Assembly: GCF_019880205.1 (NCBI RefSeq)
Contig: NZ_CP082292.1
Span: forward strand, 2,046,001-2,110,000
Reading direction: 5' to 3'
DNA: 64,000 nt
Source: Pantoea alfalfae
Lineage (GTDB): Bacteria > Pseudomonadota > Gammaproteobacteria > Enterobacterales > Enterobacteriaceae
Under the pieces are notes generated by a model. It was not told where the DNA came from. It searched no databases and saw nothing but the letters and a program-made list of their open reading frames with translations. Both the position numbers and the translations under genes were made by a program. This document shows positions 8,577 through 18,374 of this stretch, one piece after another. Every line of letters begins with the position of its first letter. Position 1 is the first letter of the stretch.

Positions 8577-10622
8577 ATGAAATGGTTTACCAAAAACGCG
8601 GTTTTGTTTGCCTGCAAAACCTCCCTTGCCGCGTTTATCGCACTCTCTGTGGCGCTGTTACTCAACTTTGAAAAACCGGCCTGGGCACTAACCACCGTGT
8701 TTGTCACCTCACAACTCTATGCCGCCTCGACCGTCTCGAAATCGCTGTTTCGTCTGATGGGCACGCTGCTCGGCGGCATCTTTATTCTGCTAATCTATCC
8801 CGAAACCGTGCAGTCGCCGGTGCTGTTCAGCCTCAGTGTGTCGCTATGGGTGACGGTCTGCCTGTATCTTTCTCTGCATGACCGCACGCCGAAGAGCTAT
8901 ATCTTTATGCTGGCGGGTTACAGCGCGGCGATTATGGGCTTTCCCGATGTGGATACGCCATCTGCGATTATCAGTACCGTGATTTCACGTATTGAGGAGA
9001 TCACGCTGGGGATCCTCTGCAGCACGCTGGTTCACCGGCTGGTGTTCCCGGTGTCGATGCACCATCTGCTGGGGCAGAGCGTCAATCTCTGGTTTCAGAA
9101 CGCGCGCAAATTATGCGATGAATTGATTAGCGGGATGGCAAAGAACAAATCGCTGGAGCGGGAAGATATCCTGATCCAGATGGCGGGTTATCCACTGAGT
9201 GTTGAAACGCTGCTGACCCACTGTGTTTATGAGGGCGAAGCGGCGCGTAATGTCATTCGTCTGGTCAGCGTGCAGTATCAGCATCTGACCTATCTGCTGC
9301 CAACCCTGACCGCGATTGAGGCACGGCTGGGTGTGCTGGCCGAACTGAATATCCGTTTCCCGCAGTGCGTTACCGATGTATTTCAGGCGTTTCTGCTGTG
9401 GCTGCATCATGACCGCATTAATGATATCGCCGGACTGCGTGAGGCGATTGCTGCCAGTCAGGCCACCCTGGAAAATCAATGGCGGGCAGGGCAGCTTGCC
9501 ACCGAAGAGAGTCTGCTGCTGATCGGCCTGCTGGAGCGGATGGCTAACTTTGTCCGTATTGCCGATGCCTTTGAGAACGTCAGTGCGCGCGCCGGGGATC
9601 TCTATAGCCATGGAGATGGGGCGGCGATCCGCAATATCCGCGAACACCGTCATATCGACAAGGGGCTGCTGAGACTCTCTGCGCTGACCGCTTTTCTGGC
9701 AACCTTTCTCTCCAGCCTGTTCTGGATTGGCAGCGGCTGGGCCGATGGCGCGAATGCACCTTTAATGGCGGCCATCATCAGCTCATTTTTTGCCGGCGTT
9801 GATTCCCCGGTAACGCCTATGAAACTGTTCGTGAAAGGGGTAATGATTGCCCTGGTGGTCAGTCTGTTCTATATCGCCTTTCTGATCCCGCAGGCTAACA
9901 CGTTGCAGGCGCTGATGATCTGTCTGCTGCCGGGTCTGATGCTGCTGAGTCTGGTCATTGCTAACCCGGCGACCAATATGGTGGGGCTGAGTGTTGCCAT
10001 TCAGATCCCTGGCTTTATCGGCCTGAGCCATCACTATGTCCCGAACCTGATCGTCACGCTTAATGCGGCCATCTCATCAATGGTGGGGATTATGTTTGCG
10101 GTGGTGCTGACGGCGTTGATCCGTAACAAACGACCGTCATGGATTGCCAGAAGAGCGGTGCAGCGCGGACTTCGCGATCTGTTAGGGTTTATCAAAATGG
10201 TGGAGCGCAATTCGGCCACGCTGCTGTCTCGCCAGCAATTTATTGCGCGGATGCTCGACAGGGTGAACGTGATTCTGCCGCGCAAACGGCTCGATCCGGT
10301 ACCGGATATCGTGGTGGGGGGGTATCTGATTACCGAAACCTGGCTGGGTGCTAACTGCTATGATTATTATGCGCGCTATCGTGAGGTGCTTGAAAGCCAT
10401 CGGATTGATAGCGGACAGATGTTTCACGAAATGGCGCTCTATCTGAAGCGCAAGATGAAGAGGCTACAGCTTGCGCCGCATCAGGATCTGCTGGATGAGC
10501 TGGACCTGTTACTGCTGCGGCTAGAGCCGATTGCCCGACAGGAGAGTGGTGCAGTTGCACCGCTAATCCATCTGTTTAATATTCGGGTATCACTATTTCC
10601 ACATCAGCGCTGGCCAGATTAA
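8577..10622 (+). CDS. FUSC family inner-membrane protein (AaeB/YccS-like)
   Basis: A 681-residue protein with the repeated layout of the fusaric-acid-resistance/aromatic-acid efflux family. A block of about six hydrophobic helices (residues 10-160) is followed by a cytoplasmic stretch, then a second helix block (about 360-525) and a C-terminal cytoplasmic domain. N-terminal FACKTSLAAFIALSVALLLN and the later TFLSSLFWIGSGWADGANAP are characteristic. AaeB exports hydroxylated aromatic acids with AaeA. No membrane-fusion partner gene is next to it, so it is either a lone transporter or a YccS-like protein. No operon partner is visible. Confidence 0.82.
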   Translation: MKWFTKNAVLFACKTSLAAFIALSVALLLNFEKPAWALTTVFVTSQLYAASTVSKSLFRLMGTLLGGIFILLIYPETVQSPVLFSLSVSLWVTVCLYLSLHDRTPKSYIFMLAGYSAAIMGFPDVDTPSAIISTVISRIEEITLGILCSTLVHRLVFPVSMHHLLGQSVNLWFQNARKLCDELISGMAKNKSLEREDILIQMAGYPLSVETLLTHCVYEGEAARNVIRLVSVQYQHLTYLLPTLTAIEARLGVLAELNIRFPQCVTDVFQAFLLWLHHDRINDIAGLREAIAASQATLENQWRAGQLATEESLLLIGLLERMANFVRIADAFENVSARAGDLYSHGDGAAIRNIREHRHIDKGLLRLSALTAFLATFLSSLFWIGSGWADGANAPLMAAIISSFFAGVDSPVTPMKLFVKGVMIALVVSLFYIAFLIPQANTLQALMICLLPGLMLLSLVIANPATNMVGLSVAIQIPGFIGLSHHYVPNLIVTLNAAISSMVGIMFAVVLTALIRNKRPSWIARRAVQRGLRDLLGFIKMVERNSATLLSRQQFIARMLDRVNVILPRKRLDPVPDIVVGGYLITETWLGANCYDYYARYREVLESHRIDSGQMFHEMALYLKRKMKRLQLAPHQDLLDELDLLLLRLEPIARQESGAVAPLIHLFNIRVSLFPHQRWPD

Positions 10623-10995
10623 CCCGGTGTAACAGGGCTGGCTGGTGGGGCTAAGAGAGTGCTTGCCAGGACCAGAGCGGATGATCTGATTTTAGTTACA
10701 TCATACATTAGATCTTAGTTGAATTATGAATCAGGCAGCGTGCCCGTATAAATTGTCTGGCAGAAAAATAAGGTCAGCAAAGCGGAAAGGTTGGTTGGTA
10801 GAAATGGCCAGCAATGGCCTGAGCGTGAAGCGCAGGCATTATACCGCTTTTAATTCAGTCTGTTGCATTCGATTCTCTGGCCAGACACGCCTGGTTGATA
10901 CCAGTCATAAACGCGTCCTGCTGCGCCAGAAGCCTGCAATAAGAGCAGGGCGCGTGCATCTCACTGCAGGAAAGCAGGGTTGATGCAGGAAAAGT
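10623..10995. other. Gene-free stretch between the FUSC and GGCT genes
   Basis: These 373 bp contain only short open frames with no recognisable protein signal or good ribosome-binding site. I see no convincing terminator or repeat; it may hold decayed sequence. Confidence 0.4.
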
Positions 10996-11331
10996 TCAGC
11001 GGCTTTCCTGCGGCTGGAGTTGATAAATCCACGCACTGTATTGCCGATTATCCTCGGCAGAAACGCAAACCTCGACGCGATCGTAACCATCTTCAAACGC
11101 ATCCAGCATCGGCCAGTGGGCATCCAGCTGGTCGGAGAGAAACAGATAACCCGGCACGTCGGGGCCATGCTCATCCAGAACGATGCCCGGAAAATCAGCC
11201 GCTGCGCCCCAGCCTTGCTGATAGAAGGTACCGTTAACCGAACCGGCCAGCCATTCTCCGCCAATATTTTCCAGGATATGGGCATTCTCGCGGCCCGGAC
11301 AGAGAGTGCCATAGACAAATAAGCGTTTCAT
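10996..11331 (-). CDS. Gamma-glutamylcyclotransferase (GGCT/AIG2-like) family protein
   Basis: A 111-residue protein beginning MKRLFVYGTLCPGREN. The YGTL motif forms the substrate-binding loop of the GGCT fold. LDAFEDGYDRVEV near residue 77 carries the conserved acidic residue that acts as general acid/base in this family. YtfP-type proteins of this size are often of uncertain substrate. It probably opens or forms 5-oxoproline-type rings in a small cytosolic peptide, but the family also includes non-enzymatic members. It has no operon partner. Confidence 0.8.
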   Translation of the reverse strand: MKRLFVYGTLCPGRENAHILENIGGEWLAGSVNGTFYQQGWGAAADFPGIVLDEHGPDVPGYLFLSDQLDAHWPMLDAFEDGYDRVEVCVSAEDNRQYSAWIYQLQPQESR

Positions 11332-11555
11332 TTTTTCTCGTTGTTGAAACAGTGGAAGCCAGCAACTCTAGCGCGGCTAAAATGGATTGTCTTGCGGAAC
11401 CGCCTCATGAGCCTCTCAAAACGCCATGCACAGGTAAATTCTGCCTACTGCCAGCCCCATCAGATGCGCAGAATTCATGTAGCGACGCCCAGGACTGCCG
11501 CAAAAGGTCGGTTTTATGTGCACTCTGCCTGTTGGCAGATGGCACTCCCGTCCGG

Positions 11556-12272
11556 TTACTTCAAGATTGTCGTGTAATTAACCGGAATCCCCTGGTCATT
11601 GATCACCGCATAACTCACTGACTCACCGGGTTTCGGCGGAGTGTGACTGTCAATATAAGCATCAGATTGTGGGGCAAGAGTGAGATTTTTTATTGATTGC
11701 TGACCTTCAGAATAGACATTCAAGCTCATGAACCAGGGAGTAGGATTCGTTATGGCGATTTTATTTCCCTTTACCGCGAAACGGAGCTTTTCCGGATCGG
11801 TGGTCAGCGGGGCGTTTAGTCCCTCAGGCCGGATAAAGATTTTTAGCCGGATTCGTAGCGGTAACACCACTTTACGTTCAGCCGCGTTAAGCTCTTTTTT
11901 CAGCGCAGGGATCTGATAAATATTTAACCAGTAGAGGCTCTCTTTGTCCGCGGGCAGCCCCTGACGTGAAGTAAGTAACAGACGCAACGATCGCATTTCT
12001 TCCGGATACATTTTTACCACCGGCGGTATGACTATGACGGGTGTGATGCTGGCATCGGGTGAGAGAGTCAGGTCACCGTCATCCGTCCAGATTTGCAAAT
12101 ACGTTTCGTTTTCGCCGCTGTTGACGACGTTAACAGACTGGCTCAGATCCGATTGATTGAAAACGATCCGGGTTTTATCCACATTGACCACCGCCCAGAC
12201 GCTGAATGAGAGCAGGAAGCCAGATAGCACGACGACGTTACTGAAAACTGACCACAACCTGTAACTGCGCAT
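11556..12272 (-). CDS. Periplasmic fimbrial chaperone (second chaperone of cluster 1)
   Basis: A 238-residue PapD-like chaperone. A signal peptide (MRSYRLWSVFSNVVVLSGFL...VWA) precedes an Ig-like N-terminal domain starting VVNVDKTRIVFNQSD. The family G1/F1 region appears as PPVVKMYPEEMRSLRLL and SLYWLNIYQIPAL. The start at 12272 is chosen for its AGGAA site and the signal peptide; longer upstream codons lie inside the adhesin gene, which it overlaps by 35 bp. It is the last gene of the operon. Its presence beside another chaperone gene suggests a dedicated role for the tip protein, which is inference. Confidence 0.85.
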   Translation of the reverse strand: MRSYRLWSVFSNVVVLSGFLLSFSVWAVVNVDKTRIVFNQSDLSQSVNVVNSGENETYLQIWTDDGDLTLSPDASITPVIVIPPVVKMYPEEMRSLRLLLTSRQGLPADKESLYWLNIYQIPALKKELNAAERKVVLPLRIRLKIFIRPEGLNAPLTTDPEKLRFAVKGNKIAITNPTPWFMSLNVYSEGQQSIKNLTLAPQSDAYIDSHTPPKPGESVSYAVINDQGIPVNYTTILK

Positions 12273-13563
12273 TGACTGTTCCTGCTGTAATAGTTTGCCC
12301 GCTGAGCGCTTCAAGAGAGGCGGTGAAATCACCACTGTAAATATCAGCGCCTCCTGAGGAGATTTGCGACGTTAAATCTTTATAGGCATACCAGCCACGG
12401 CTGTTGCCCGCGCCCGTCACCGTTCTGTCAGGCAGTAAATTGAGCGCCATATTATGACTGTCATAAATTTTTATACCGACACCGGAGGCGGCAGCGCTGC
12501 TACCATAGTGGGTATCCAGCAGCCAGGTTAACCCGCCGCCAGCTGTAGTCAGCCCCAGATTTCTTGCCTGCGTCACCGCATTTGACTGGTTAACGAGAAA
12601 GCCCATAGCGACATTTGCTGACGTGATCGTCGATGTAGTGGTGCCGGAGATGGCACCGGACTCGCACTGGATAGTGATAGTAAAAGGAGCCTGACTTTTC
12701 CCGCCCGCGGCAAGGGTATTCACGCTTACGGTAGGCAGCACCACCACCGAAGGATAATCCTGGACTTCGCATAGCGCGCCACGGACATAGGTGACATTTG
12801 AGAAGGTGCTCCAGGCGGCGGGCCAGTTACGATAAAAACCATACCAGTAAGAGAGACTATCCTGGCCCACTTTCAGATTATTGGTATCCAGCCCGGGTCC
12901 TTTAAAAGCAATATATCCGCGAGGTTGTGTCCAGTTGTCCACATAGCGATTGCTGTTGCTGGCGTAATAGCGCGTAGAGTCTATTTTGAACATTTCATAC
13001 AGCACATTGCTGAAAGCACTGGCCGGAATATAAATATAGGTGCCATCAGAATACCAGTCACTGGCCGTCAGCTGTCGGGCTTTCCAGTAGCGACTGTAAT
13101 ATTCGCCGGTTGTCAGGTTAGTTAGCCTGACGGCAACATTTGCAGCGACATCATAATAGGCACCGTCCACTTCAGAAGTAATATATTGACCGGCATAGGG
13201 GCTGTCGCCATTGGTGGCATACATCTCATACAAACTGTCTGCATCTGCCACGGCGCAGCGGTAAAGAATCTGGTTAGCTGAGTAGGGAACATTGCTGGCC
13301 GAAGACAGAAAGCTGCCGACCGAGCTGGCCAGCAGTGTGCCGGATGGCTGGAAGGTCTTTCCGCTATTGATGCTGATTACAGATGGCAGGCCCACATTCC
13401 CTGAGCAGGTGTCGCAGGCGCCGGTCCAGTAGGCGGCGGTATAGCCTGCTGCAATCGCGCTTTGAGACAACGAGGATGTGGCGGTAACAACGCTGCAATT
13501 AGCCCAGGCGGGCACATTGAACAGCAATAAAAAGATATACAGGAAATAGTTTTCGATTCTCAC
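12238..13563 (-). CDS. Fimbrial tip adhesin-like protein, two domains
   Basis: A secreted protein of about 441 residues. With a GTG start at 13563 it has a compact signal peptide (VRIENYFLYIFLLLFNVPAWA) and an AAGGG site upstream. In-frame ATGs at 13590 and 13611 would give a basic extension inside the usher gene. The N-terminal domain (to about residue 280) is rich in Tyr, Ser and Asn, has a CDTC pair, and is unlike pilins, as expected for a receptor-binding domain. The C-terminal part, from about PSVVVLPTVSVNTLAAGG to the terminal LQVVVSF, looks like a pilin domain for donor-strand exchange. It lies between the usher and the second chaperone. The receptor is unknown. Confidence 0.75.
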   Translation of the reverse strand: MRIENYFLYIFLLLFNVPAWANCSVVTATSSLSQSAIAAGYTAAYWTGACDTCSGNVGLPSVISINSGKTFQPSGTLLASSVGSFLSSASNVPYSANQILYRCAVADADSLYEMYATNGDSPYAGQYITSEVDGAYYDVAANVAVRLTNLTTGEYYSRYWKARQLTASDWYSDGTYIYIPASAFSNVLYEMFKIDSTRYYASNSNRYVDNWTQPRGYIAFKGPGLDTNNLKVGQDSLSYWYGFYRNWPAAWSTFSNVTYVRGALCEVQDYPSVVVLPTVSVNTLAAGGKSQAPFTITIQCESGAISGTTTSTITSANVAMGFLVNQSNAVTQARNLGLTTAGGGLTWLLDTHYGSSAAASGVGIKIYDSHNMALNLLPDRTVTGAGNSRGWYAYKDLTSQISSGGADIYSGDFTASLEALSGQTITAGTVNAQLQVVVSFQ

Positions 13564-13567
13564 ACGT

Positions 13568-16150
13568 TTAACCCTTATGGCAGACAGCATCCAGGCGAAC
13601 AATATCCTCATTGACGCGGCCGGTTATTTGATAATTAACAAAGCATGTTTTGTTGCCCTTATATTCCCAGTTTACCTTTAAGGTTCCAGAGTCATGCGGT
13701 ACACGTGCATATAATTGCCCACCCTGGCCCACAATACCTATCACGGTATTATCAGCATCACGGACCTCAGTGCCCATTGGCGGGATTTCATGATCTTCAT
13801 TTTTGAGCGCGATTAAGACGGCCTTACCCTGCAGCGTGGCAAAATTAATTCGGGTAACGGAACCGGCATAGGGCACAACGCGCTGGCTTCCGCCGCTTAA
13901 TTCGGCATCAGCATTCATATAGCGTGTATCAAGGCTGACGGTGTTGGCCTGATATGGCGTCAGCGACGGCAGAATAGCGTAACCAAAATGATCAATGACG
14001 GCACCCTGACCATTGCGTACGCTGGCGCCCTGGGCACCCTCCGCATGGATAAGCGCAAAAGTGTCGCTGGTATAAGGTCCGGCGGTGACGCCGCCGCGAT
14101 GAATCAGCAACGTACCAGAAAGCCCTAATCCAGCCTGGCGATAATTATCCCCCTGACCATAATTCGCTCTGACCGCACCTGCGCGCGTATTCTGCTGAAT
14201 ATTTCCGCCGAACGAGACACGGTGGCCGGTGTTACTTTGCGTATTTTCGGTTCCGCCATACAGGGACCAGGATCGCTGATTATTCTCGCCAGATGAACCG
14301 GTCAGTGAGAGAGTCGAATTGCGCGTTTCTTTAGACTGGTTGTAGTTATAGGCCACTGAGGTAGTGTGATTGCCCCAGTTCAGCGGAACCGAGACATTCA
14401 GTGAAACGGTATTTTCGGTATATTTCTCGCGGTATGAGTTATTACCCTCGTCAAGGTTCAGCCCGAAACGATCGTAATTCCAGGTAGTACGCTGACGGGC
14501 AACGTTGAGACTGTAACTGATGTTATTCCAGCTGTTGCTGTAACCTGACTGAAGCTGAGTAATACGTGACCGGTTATTATAGTAATCCGCCGTGCTGCCG
14601 CTCAGGCTGATTAAGCCATAATCGGCCATAGACTGACTCAGGGTCACAGAAAAATTATTACGCTGATGCAGCGTATCTGAATAGTAACTGACGCCATTGT
14701 CCTGCTGGCGCCGAACGCCCAGCACATCCTGCAGATCGCGATAACCGCTGGTTGAGTAACGATAGGCGGCCAGGACCAGGTTGGTGCCGGTAGCAAAAGT
14801 TTTGCTGTAGCTCAGCTCGGCGCGCCATCCCGAAGCATTTCTGTTCTGTGCGACCTTTGCATCAGAAAAGGTGGTGTTTAATCCCACTGCGCCCGCCGCC
14901 GAGGTCCAGACACCGCCAAGCAGCCAGGCCTGATAGTCCTGAGCAAGCCGCGCTCCTGCCGTAGCGGTCAGTCGGTTACTGATACCGCGCAGCAACAGCC
15001 CTTCGAAGAAGGTGTTATTAACTGAGTAGAATTGCCGTACCCGACCCAATGCAACCGAGTAATGCCAGTTTCCCGGCCTGACCGAATCAGGCACGGAGGC
15101 ATAAGGAACGGTAAACGAGGACGTTTTGCCATTGGCTTCAATAATCTCAACATCGAGATCGCCCTGGCTTCGGGTATTGTACAAATCGTTGATAACAAAG
15201 GGACCAGGCGCAACGCTGGTCTCATAAATAACGCGATTCAGCTGCCTGACGATAACCCGGGCACTGGAGGAGGCCACACCGCGAATTTCGGGCGCATAAC
15301 CACGCCGGCTTTGCGGACGCATCCTTTCATCGGTAGTGAGCTTAATACCATTATAAGAAAGGCTGCCAAACTGCGAACTTTCTGTATAACTGTCGCCCAG
15401 TGTCAGCAGACTGTTCAGCGGTTCAATGGGGCGCTGAAGCCAGGTTCTGACCGTTGTGTAGCGAACATCGCTGCCGGTAACGTTATTGTCGATAAACCGC
15501 AGATTGCCCTGATGGCGCAGCTGCCAGTTATCAATATTCGTGCCCGCCGTGATGCCACTCCAGAGATACTGGTATCTGTAACCAGAAGCGGTATTTTCCG
15601 TCCAGCTATAATTGGTGTTATGCCGGATGAAAAGGGCAGAGATCCCTTTGTCCCATTCGGTGACGGGAATATTTCCCCTGGGCAGATGAATTAATTCCGC
15701 ATCCGGAATAGTGAATTGCAGCCGCAATGAAGCCTGATCAAATTGCCAGCGGGCCGCTGATGACCAGTAACGCAAGGGCTGACAGTCCTCGCTGGCTGAG
15801 GATTTATTCAGTGACTTGAGGCTTAATGATTCAGCCACCGTCAGCGGGAGACAAGGTTCTATCGGCTGACCTTTCTCTGCTGATAGAAAGTTCAGGGTGA
15901 CGCCGCTTTTAACCAGCTTATTGTTAACATAGATATCGACATAATAGTTGCCGGGGGCGATAGTCTGATGGTTAAACTGATCAATATTCTGGCCAAAGGC
16001 GGAACCTTTAAACAGTGAAGGATCGAAATAGTACTCATCAGCGTGTCCATACGTTGAAAAAGTAAATGATGCACAGAGAGGAAAAAAAAAGATGCGGATA
16101 TTACCTGCCTGCAATCGGATAGTCTTCACTGACTTTAGCTCCCTGGTCAT
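13568..16150 (-). CDS. Fimbrial outer-membrane usher (cluster 1)
   Basis: An 860-residue PapC/FimD-family usher. After a signal sequence ending near GHADEYYFDPSLF come the N-terminal chaperone-binding domain, the 24-strand pore, with a plug around ARVIVRQLNRVIYETSVAPG, and two C-terminal domains with the usual GQGGQLYARV segment and a final Cys pair (NKTCFVNYQITG to VCHKG). It assembles subunits delivered by the neighbouring chaperones. Its 5' end overlaps the preceding chaperone gene, and its stop lies 4 bp before the proposed adhesin start. Confidence 0.93.
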   Translation of the reverse strand: MTRELKSVKTIRLQAGNIRIFFFPLCASFTFSTYGHADEYYFDPSLFKGSAFGQNIDQFNHQTIAPGNYYVDIYVNNKLVKSGVTLNFLSAEKGQPIEPCLPLTVAESLSLKSLNKSSASEDCQPLRYWSSAARWQFDQASLRLQFTIPDAELIHLPRGNIPVTEWDKGISALFIRHNTNYSWTENTASGYRYQYLWSGITAGTNIDNWQLRHQGNLRFIDNNVTGSDVRYTTVRTWLQRPIEPLNSLLTLGDSYTESSQFGSLSYNGIKLTTDERMRPQSRRGYAPEIRGVASSSARVIVRQLNRVIYETSVAPGPFVINDLYNTRSQGDLDVEIIEANGKTSSFTVPYASVPDSVRPGNWHYSVALGRVRQFYSVNNTFFEGLLLRGISNRLTATAGARLAQDYQAWLLGGVWTSAAGAVGLNTTFSDAKVAQNRNASGWRAELSYSKTFATGTNLVLAAYRYSTSGYRDLQDVLGVRRQQDNGVSYYSDTLHQRNNFSVTLSQSMADYGLISLSGSTADYYNNRSRITQLQSGYSNSWNNISYSLNVARQRTTWNYDRFGLNLDEGNNSYREKYTENTVSLNVSVPLNWGNHTTSVAYNYNQSKETRNSTLSLTGSSGENNQRSWSLYGGTENTQSNTGHRVSFGGNIQQNTRAGAVRANYGQGDNYRQAGLGLSGTLLIHRGGVTAGPYTSDTFALIHAEGAQGASVRNGQGAVIDHFGYAILPSLTPYQANTVSLDTRYMNADAELSGGSQRVVPYAGSVTRINFATLQGKAVLIALKNEDHEIPPMGTEVRDADNTVIGIVGQGGQLYARVPHDSGTLKVNWEYKGNKTCFVNYQITGRVNEDIVRLDAVCHKG

Positions 16151-16847
16151 TCATTGCTGAAAGAGAAATCACGCTATTAGCTGATAAAGAGTGCGTTGCC
16201 GGTTTACACCTGACGATTTTTTTGGAAAAGGGCGCAATCATGTCGGCTTTGCAGGCTGTTTTTTTTCCTGCTGTTTTTATTGCAACTTCTGTAAGTGAGA
16301 GATACCAGGGTTGAGTGTTGTTGATTTCAACCCCCTCTTTTTGCATTGTTACTTTTACACTGTCGAAAACATTAACCGGCTGACCAATCACTTTAGGACG
16401 ATAAAAGAGTTTCATGCGGTTACGTAACATTAAAACAATACTGTTACGACCTGATTCCGCCTGAATATTCCCAGGGGGGATCTGCAGAGAGTTGAACCAG
16501 TAAATCGTTTCGCGATCCTGTGGTAATGAGACCTTTGGCAGAAATCGGATTCTTAAAACCTGACCGGTCAGAGGCTGGATCCGAAACAGTGGTGGCGTGA
16601 TAATAAAAGGCACGTCACTCTTATCGCCAGGTTGCGAATCCATATTGCCATTATCAAGCCAGGCCTGAATGACATAAGGCATATTATAGTTGTTCTTTAA
16701 CTGAACATCGACGGAGAGAGCATCGCCCGGATAAATAATTCGGCTGCCAAGAATAGTGACGCTTGCCTGGACGTTATCCGAAATAAACGTCATCAAAAAA
16801 AACAGTATTACCATTTTTAATGGGAACAGCATAATGCGCGAATACAT
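16101..16847 (-). CDS. Periplasmic fimbrial chaperone (cluster 1)
   Basis: A 248-residue PapD-like chaperone with an N-terminal signal sequence (through DNVQA). The N-terminal domain starts SVTILGSRIIYPGDALSVDVQ. The usher-contact and subunit-capping region includes PFIITPPLFRIQPLTGQVLRI and ETIYWFNSLQIPPG. The C-terminal domain has CKADMIAPFSKKIVRCKP, suggesting a disulfide as in PapD. It overlaps the usher gene by 50 bp. It follows the major pilin gene and is expected to carry that pilin to the usher. Confidence 0.9.
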   Translation of the reverse strand: MYSRIMLFPLKMVILFFLMTFISDNVQASVTILGSRIIYPGDALSVDVQLKNNYNMPYVIQAWLDNGNMDSQPGDKSDVPFIITPPLFRIQPLTGQVLRIRFLPKVSLPQDRETIYWFNSLQIPPGNIQAESGRNSIVLMLRNRMKLFYRPKVIGQPVNVFDSVKVTMQKEGVEINNTQPWYLSLTEVAIKTAGKKTACKADMIAPFSKKIVRCKPATHSLSANSVISLSAMNDQGAKVSEDYPIAGR

Positions 16848-16904
16848 GTCGGATATCTCAAGCGTGGCGTGCGTATCTGGCTATCCGGATACGCACGAAA
16901 AATA

Positions 16905-17450
16905 TTACTGGTACGTCACGGCATATTGCAGTGATGCGGTAACGGTACCCGCCGTTGGCGTCCCTGATGCGTAATAACGGGCAGAGTAGGTGGCAGAGCC
17001 AGAAGTTTCACCGGTCTGCAATGTCAGATCACCGCTGCCGGTATAACCGCTGGTCAGATTAACCACTGCATCTTTCGGATCTAGGATTTGTACCTCAACA
17101 TTTTTTGCGGTTCCGGTGTTAGATAAATTACCGGCAGCGCTAACGTTATTCCCCACAAACACCGTCGAGATTTTGGTGGCCGAGGTACTGTCCCCGGCGC
17201 AGCCGCTAACGCCCACGGTGAAGGTGGTATCCCCCGCAGTTGCACCAGAGGCAGCAAGGTCCGAAGTACTGACCGTTGGAAGCAGCACGACAGGGGATGC
17301 ATTGTTGCCATTTACGGAAACAGAACAGGTTTCAGTAGTAACTTCTCCCTGAAAATTGATGGTGTTATCTGAAGCTGCAAACACGCTGGCTGACACCAGT
17401 CCGGCACTGATTAACACAGCAAAATTAAGCGTTCTGAGTTTGGTGTTCAT
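16905..17450 (-). CDS. Major fimbrial subunit (cluster 1)
   Basis: A 181-residue pilin. Signal peptide MNTKLRTLNFAVLISAGLVSASVFAA is followed by DNTINFQGEVTTETCSVSV. The Cys pair (ETCSVS and GVSGCAGD) and the C-terminal ASLQYAVTYQ with penultimate Tyr are hallmarks of type-1-like pilins. The ATG at 17450 follows AGGAGTATTA. Thr, Ser, Gly and Ala dominate the composition. It is encoded just after the LuxR-type regulator gene and before the chaperone, in the usual position of the structural subunit. Confidence 0.9.
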   Translation of the reverse strand: MNTKLRTLNFAVLISAGLVSASVFAASDNTINFQGEVTTETCSVSVNGNNASPVVLLPTVSTSDLAASGATAGDTTFTVGVSGCAGDSTSATKISTVFVGNNVSAAGNLSNTGTAKNVEVQILDPKDAVVNLTSGYTGSGDLTLQTGETSGSATYSARYYASGTPTAGTVTASLQYAVTYQ

Positions 17451-17469
17451 TAATACTCCTTTATCATAA

Positions 17470-18084
17470 TTATGCGGAAAATAACTGATTGAGGCTGATG
17501 CCCATTTTCCGGCGAATGGCATCTTTGATGTTATAAACACGCTTGACTTCAACTCCCATTTCTCTGGCAATAATCGGCAGTGAAAGTCCGTTCATCGCCA
17601 GATCAAGGAACCGAACTTCATCCTGTTTAAGTGCATTCACTTTTTTCCTGACTTCGCCTTTTAAACCGAAATAACAGCCCTGGATTTGCCCGTTTATCTC
17701 CTCCAGGGACAGGTCGGCATAAATCACAGTTTGTATACGCAGGTCCTCTTTTTGCCAGTAAGCCGCAAGCGGCTCCATATGGCGATCACTGACGATAATC
17801 AGCATTAATCCGGTATGTTTTAAATACTCAATCCAGTTGCTATTGGTAAAGTACCTGACATTTTCCCTGGAGAAGTCAACGAATACACATCCTCTGCAAA
17901 AGAGGCTCTCATATTTTCCAGCGACCATGCTGAGTATGGATGAAGAGAAAAAATGATTCCCTCCAGGCCAGGTGGTAATTTTTTGCAACGGACATCTGTT
18001 ATAAATGTCTGATGCGCGATGGGTGAGATCACAGCCATATTTACAACTGGCGCAGCGAATTTCCTCTCTGGTTATCTTTATCAT
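17470..18084 (-). CDS. LuxR-type HTH regulator with N-terminal cysteine cluster, fimbrial operon regulator
   Basis: A 204-residue protein whose C-terminus (about residues 152-204, EVRFLDLAMNGLSLPIIARE onward) is a LuxR/GerE helix-turn-helix. The N-terminal region has six cysteines at residues 11, 14, 18, 31, 63 and 66, including two CxxC pairs, suggesting a metal or redox site; this is unusual for the family. The gene ends 19 bp before the pilin start, in the same direction, so it probably heads the fimbrial operon and controls it. The sensed signal is unknown. A 1-kb AT-rich region lies upstream. Confidence 0.75.
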   Translation of the reverse strand: MIKITREEIRCASCKYGCDLTHRASDIYNRCPLQKITTWPGGNHFFSSSILSMVAGKYESLFCRGCVFVDFSRENVRYFTNSNWIEYLKHTGLMLIIVSDRHMEPLAAYWQKEDLRIQTVIYADLSLEEINGQIQGCYFGLKGEVRKKVNALKQDEVRFLDLAMNGLSLPIIAREMGVEVKRVYNIKDAIRRKMGISLNQLFSA

Positions 18085-18374
18085 AATATTTTGGCGTTGT
18101 TGCGAGAGTTGTGATTATTTTATCGATAAAAATCTCCGCCTTTCAAGGCGATGAAAATTATCCGCTATTTTCTTTATTCGGATTTTTCTTAAGGAGCCAC
18201 CTCCACGGGCGGGAGTAATATTTGTTGAAAATTCGGGAAAAAAAGGGCGACGACGTCTTCAGCAGTGCTGAGAGACCAGGATTTTTTTACGTCCGTTAGG
18301 AATATTTCGCAAATAACGCCACTTTGATCAATAAAAATTCCGCACTCAATGCTAAATGTGAGCGAATTTTGTTC

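Noticed and set aside
10726-10983. 85-codon open frame between the FUSC and GGCT genes
   Set aside because: No Shine-Dalgarno sequence, odd composition, no domain. It may be decayed sequence but I cannot support a gene or pseudogene.
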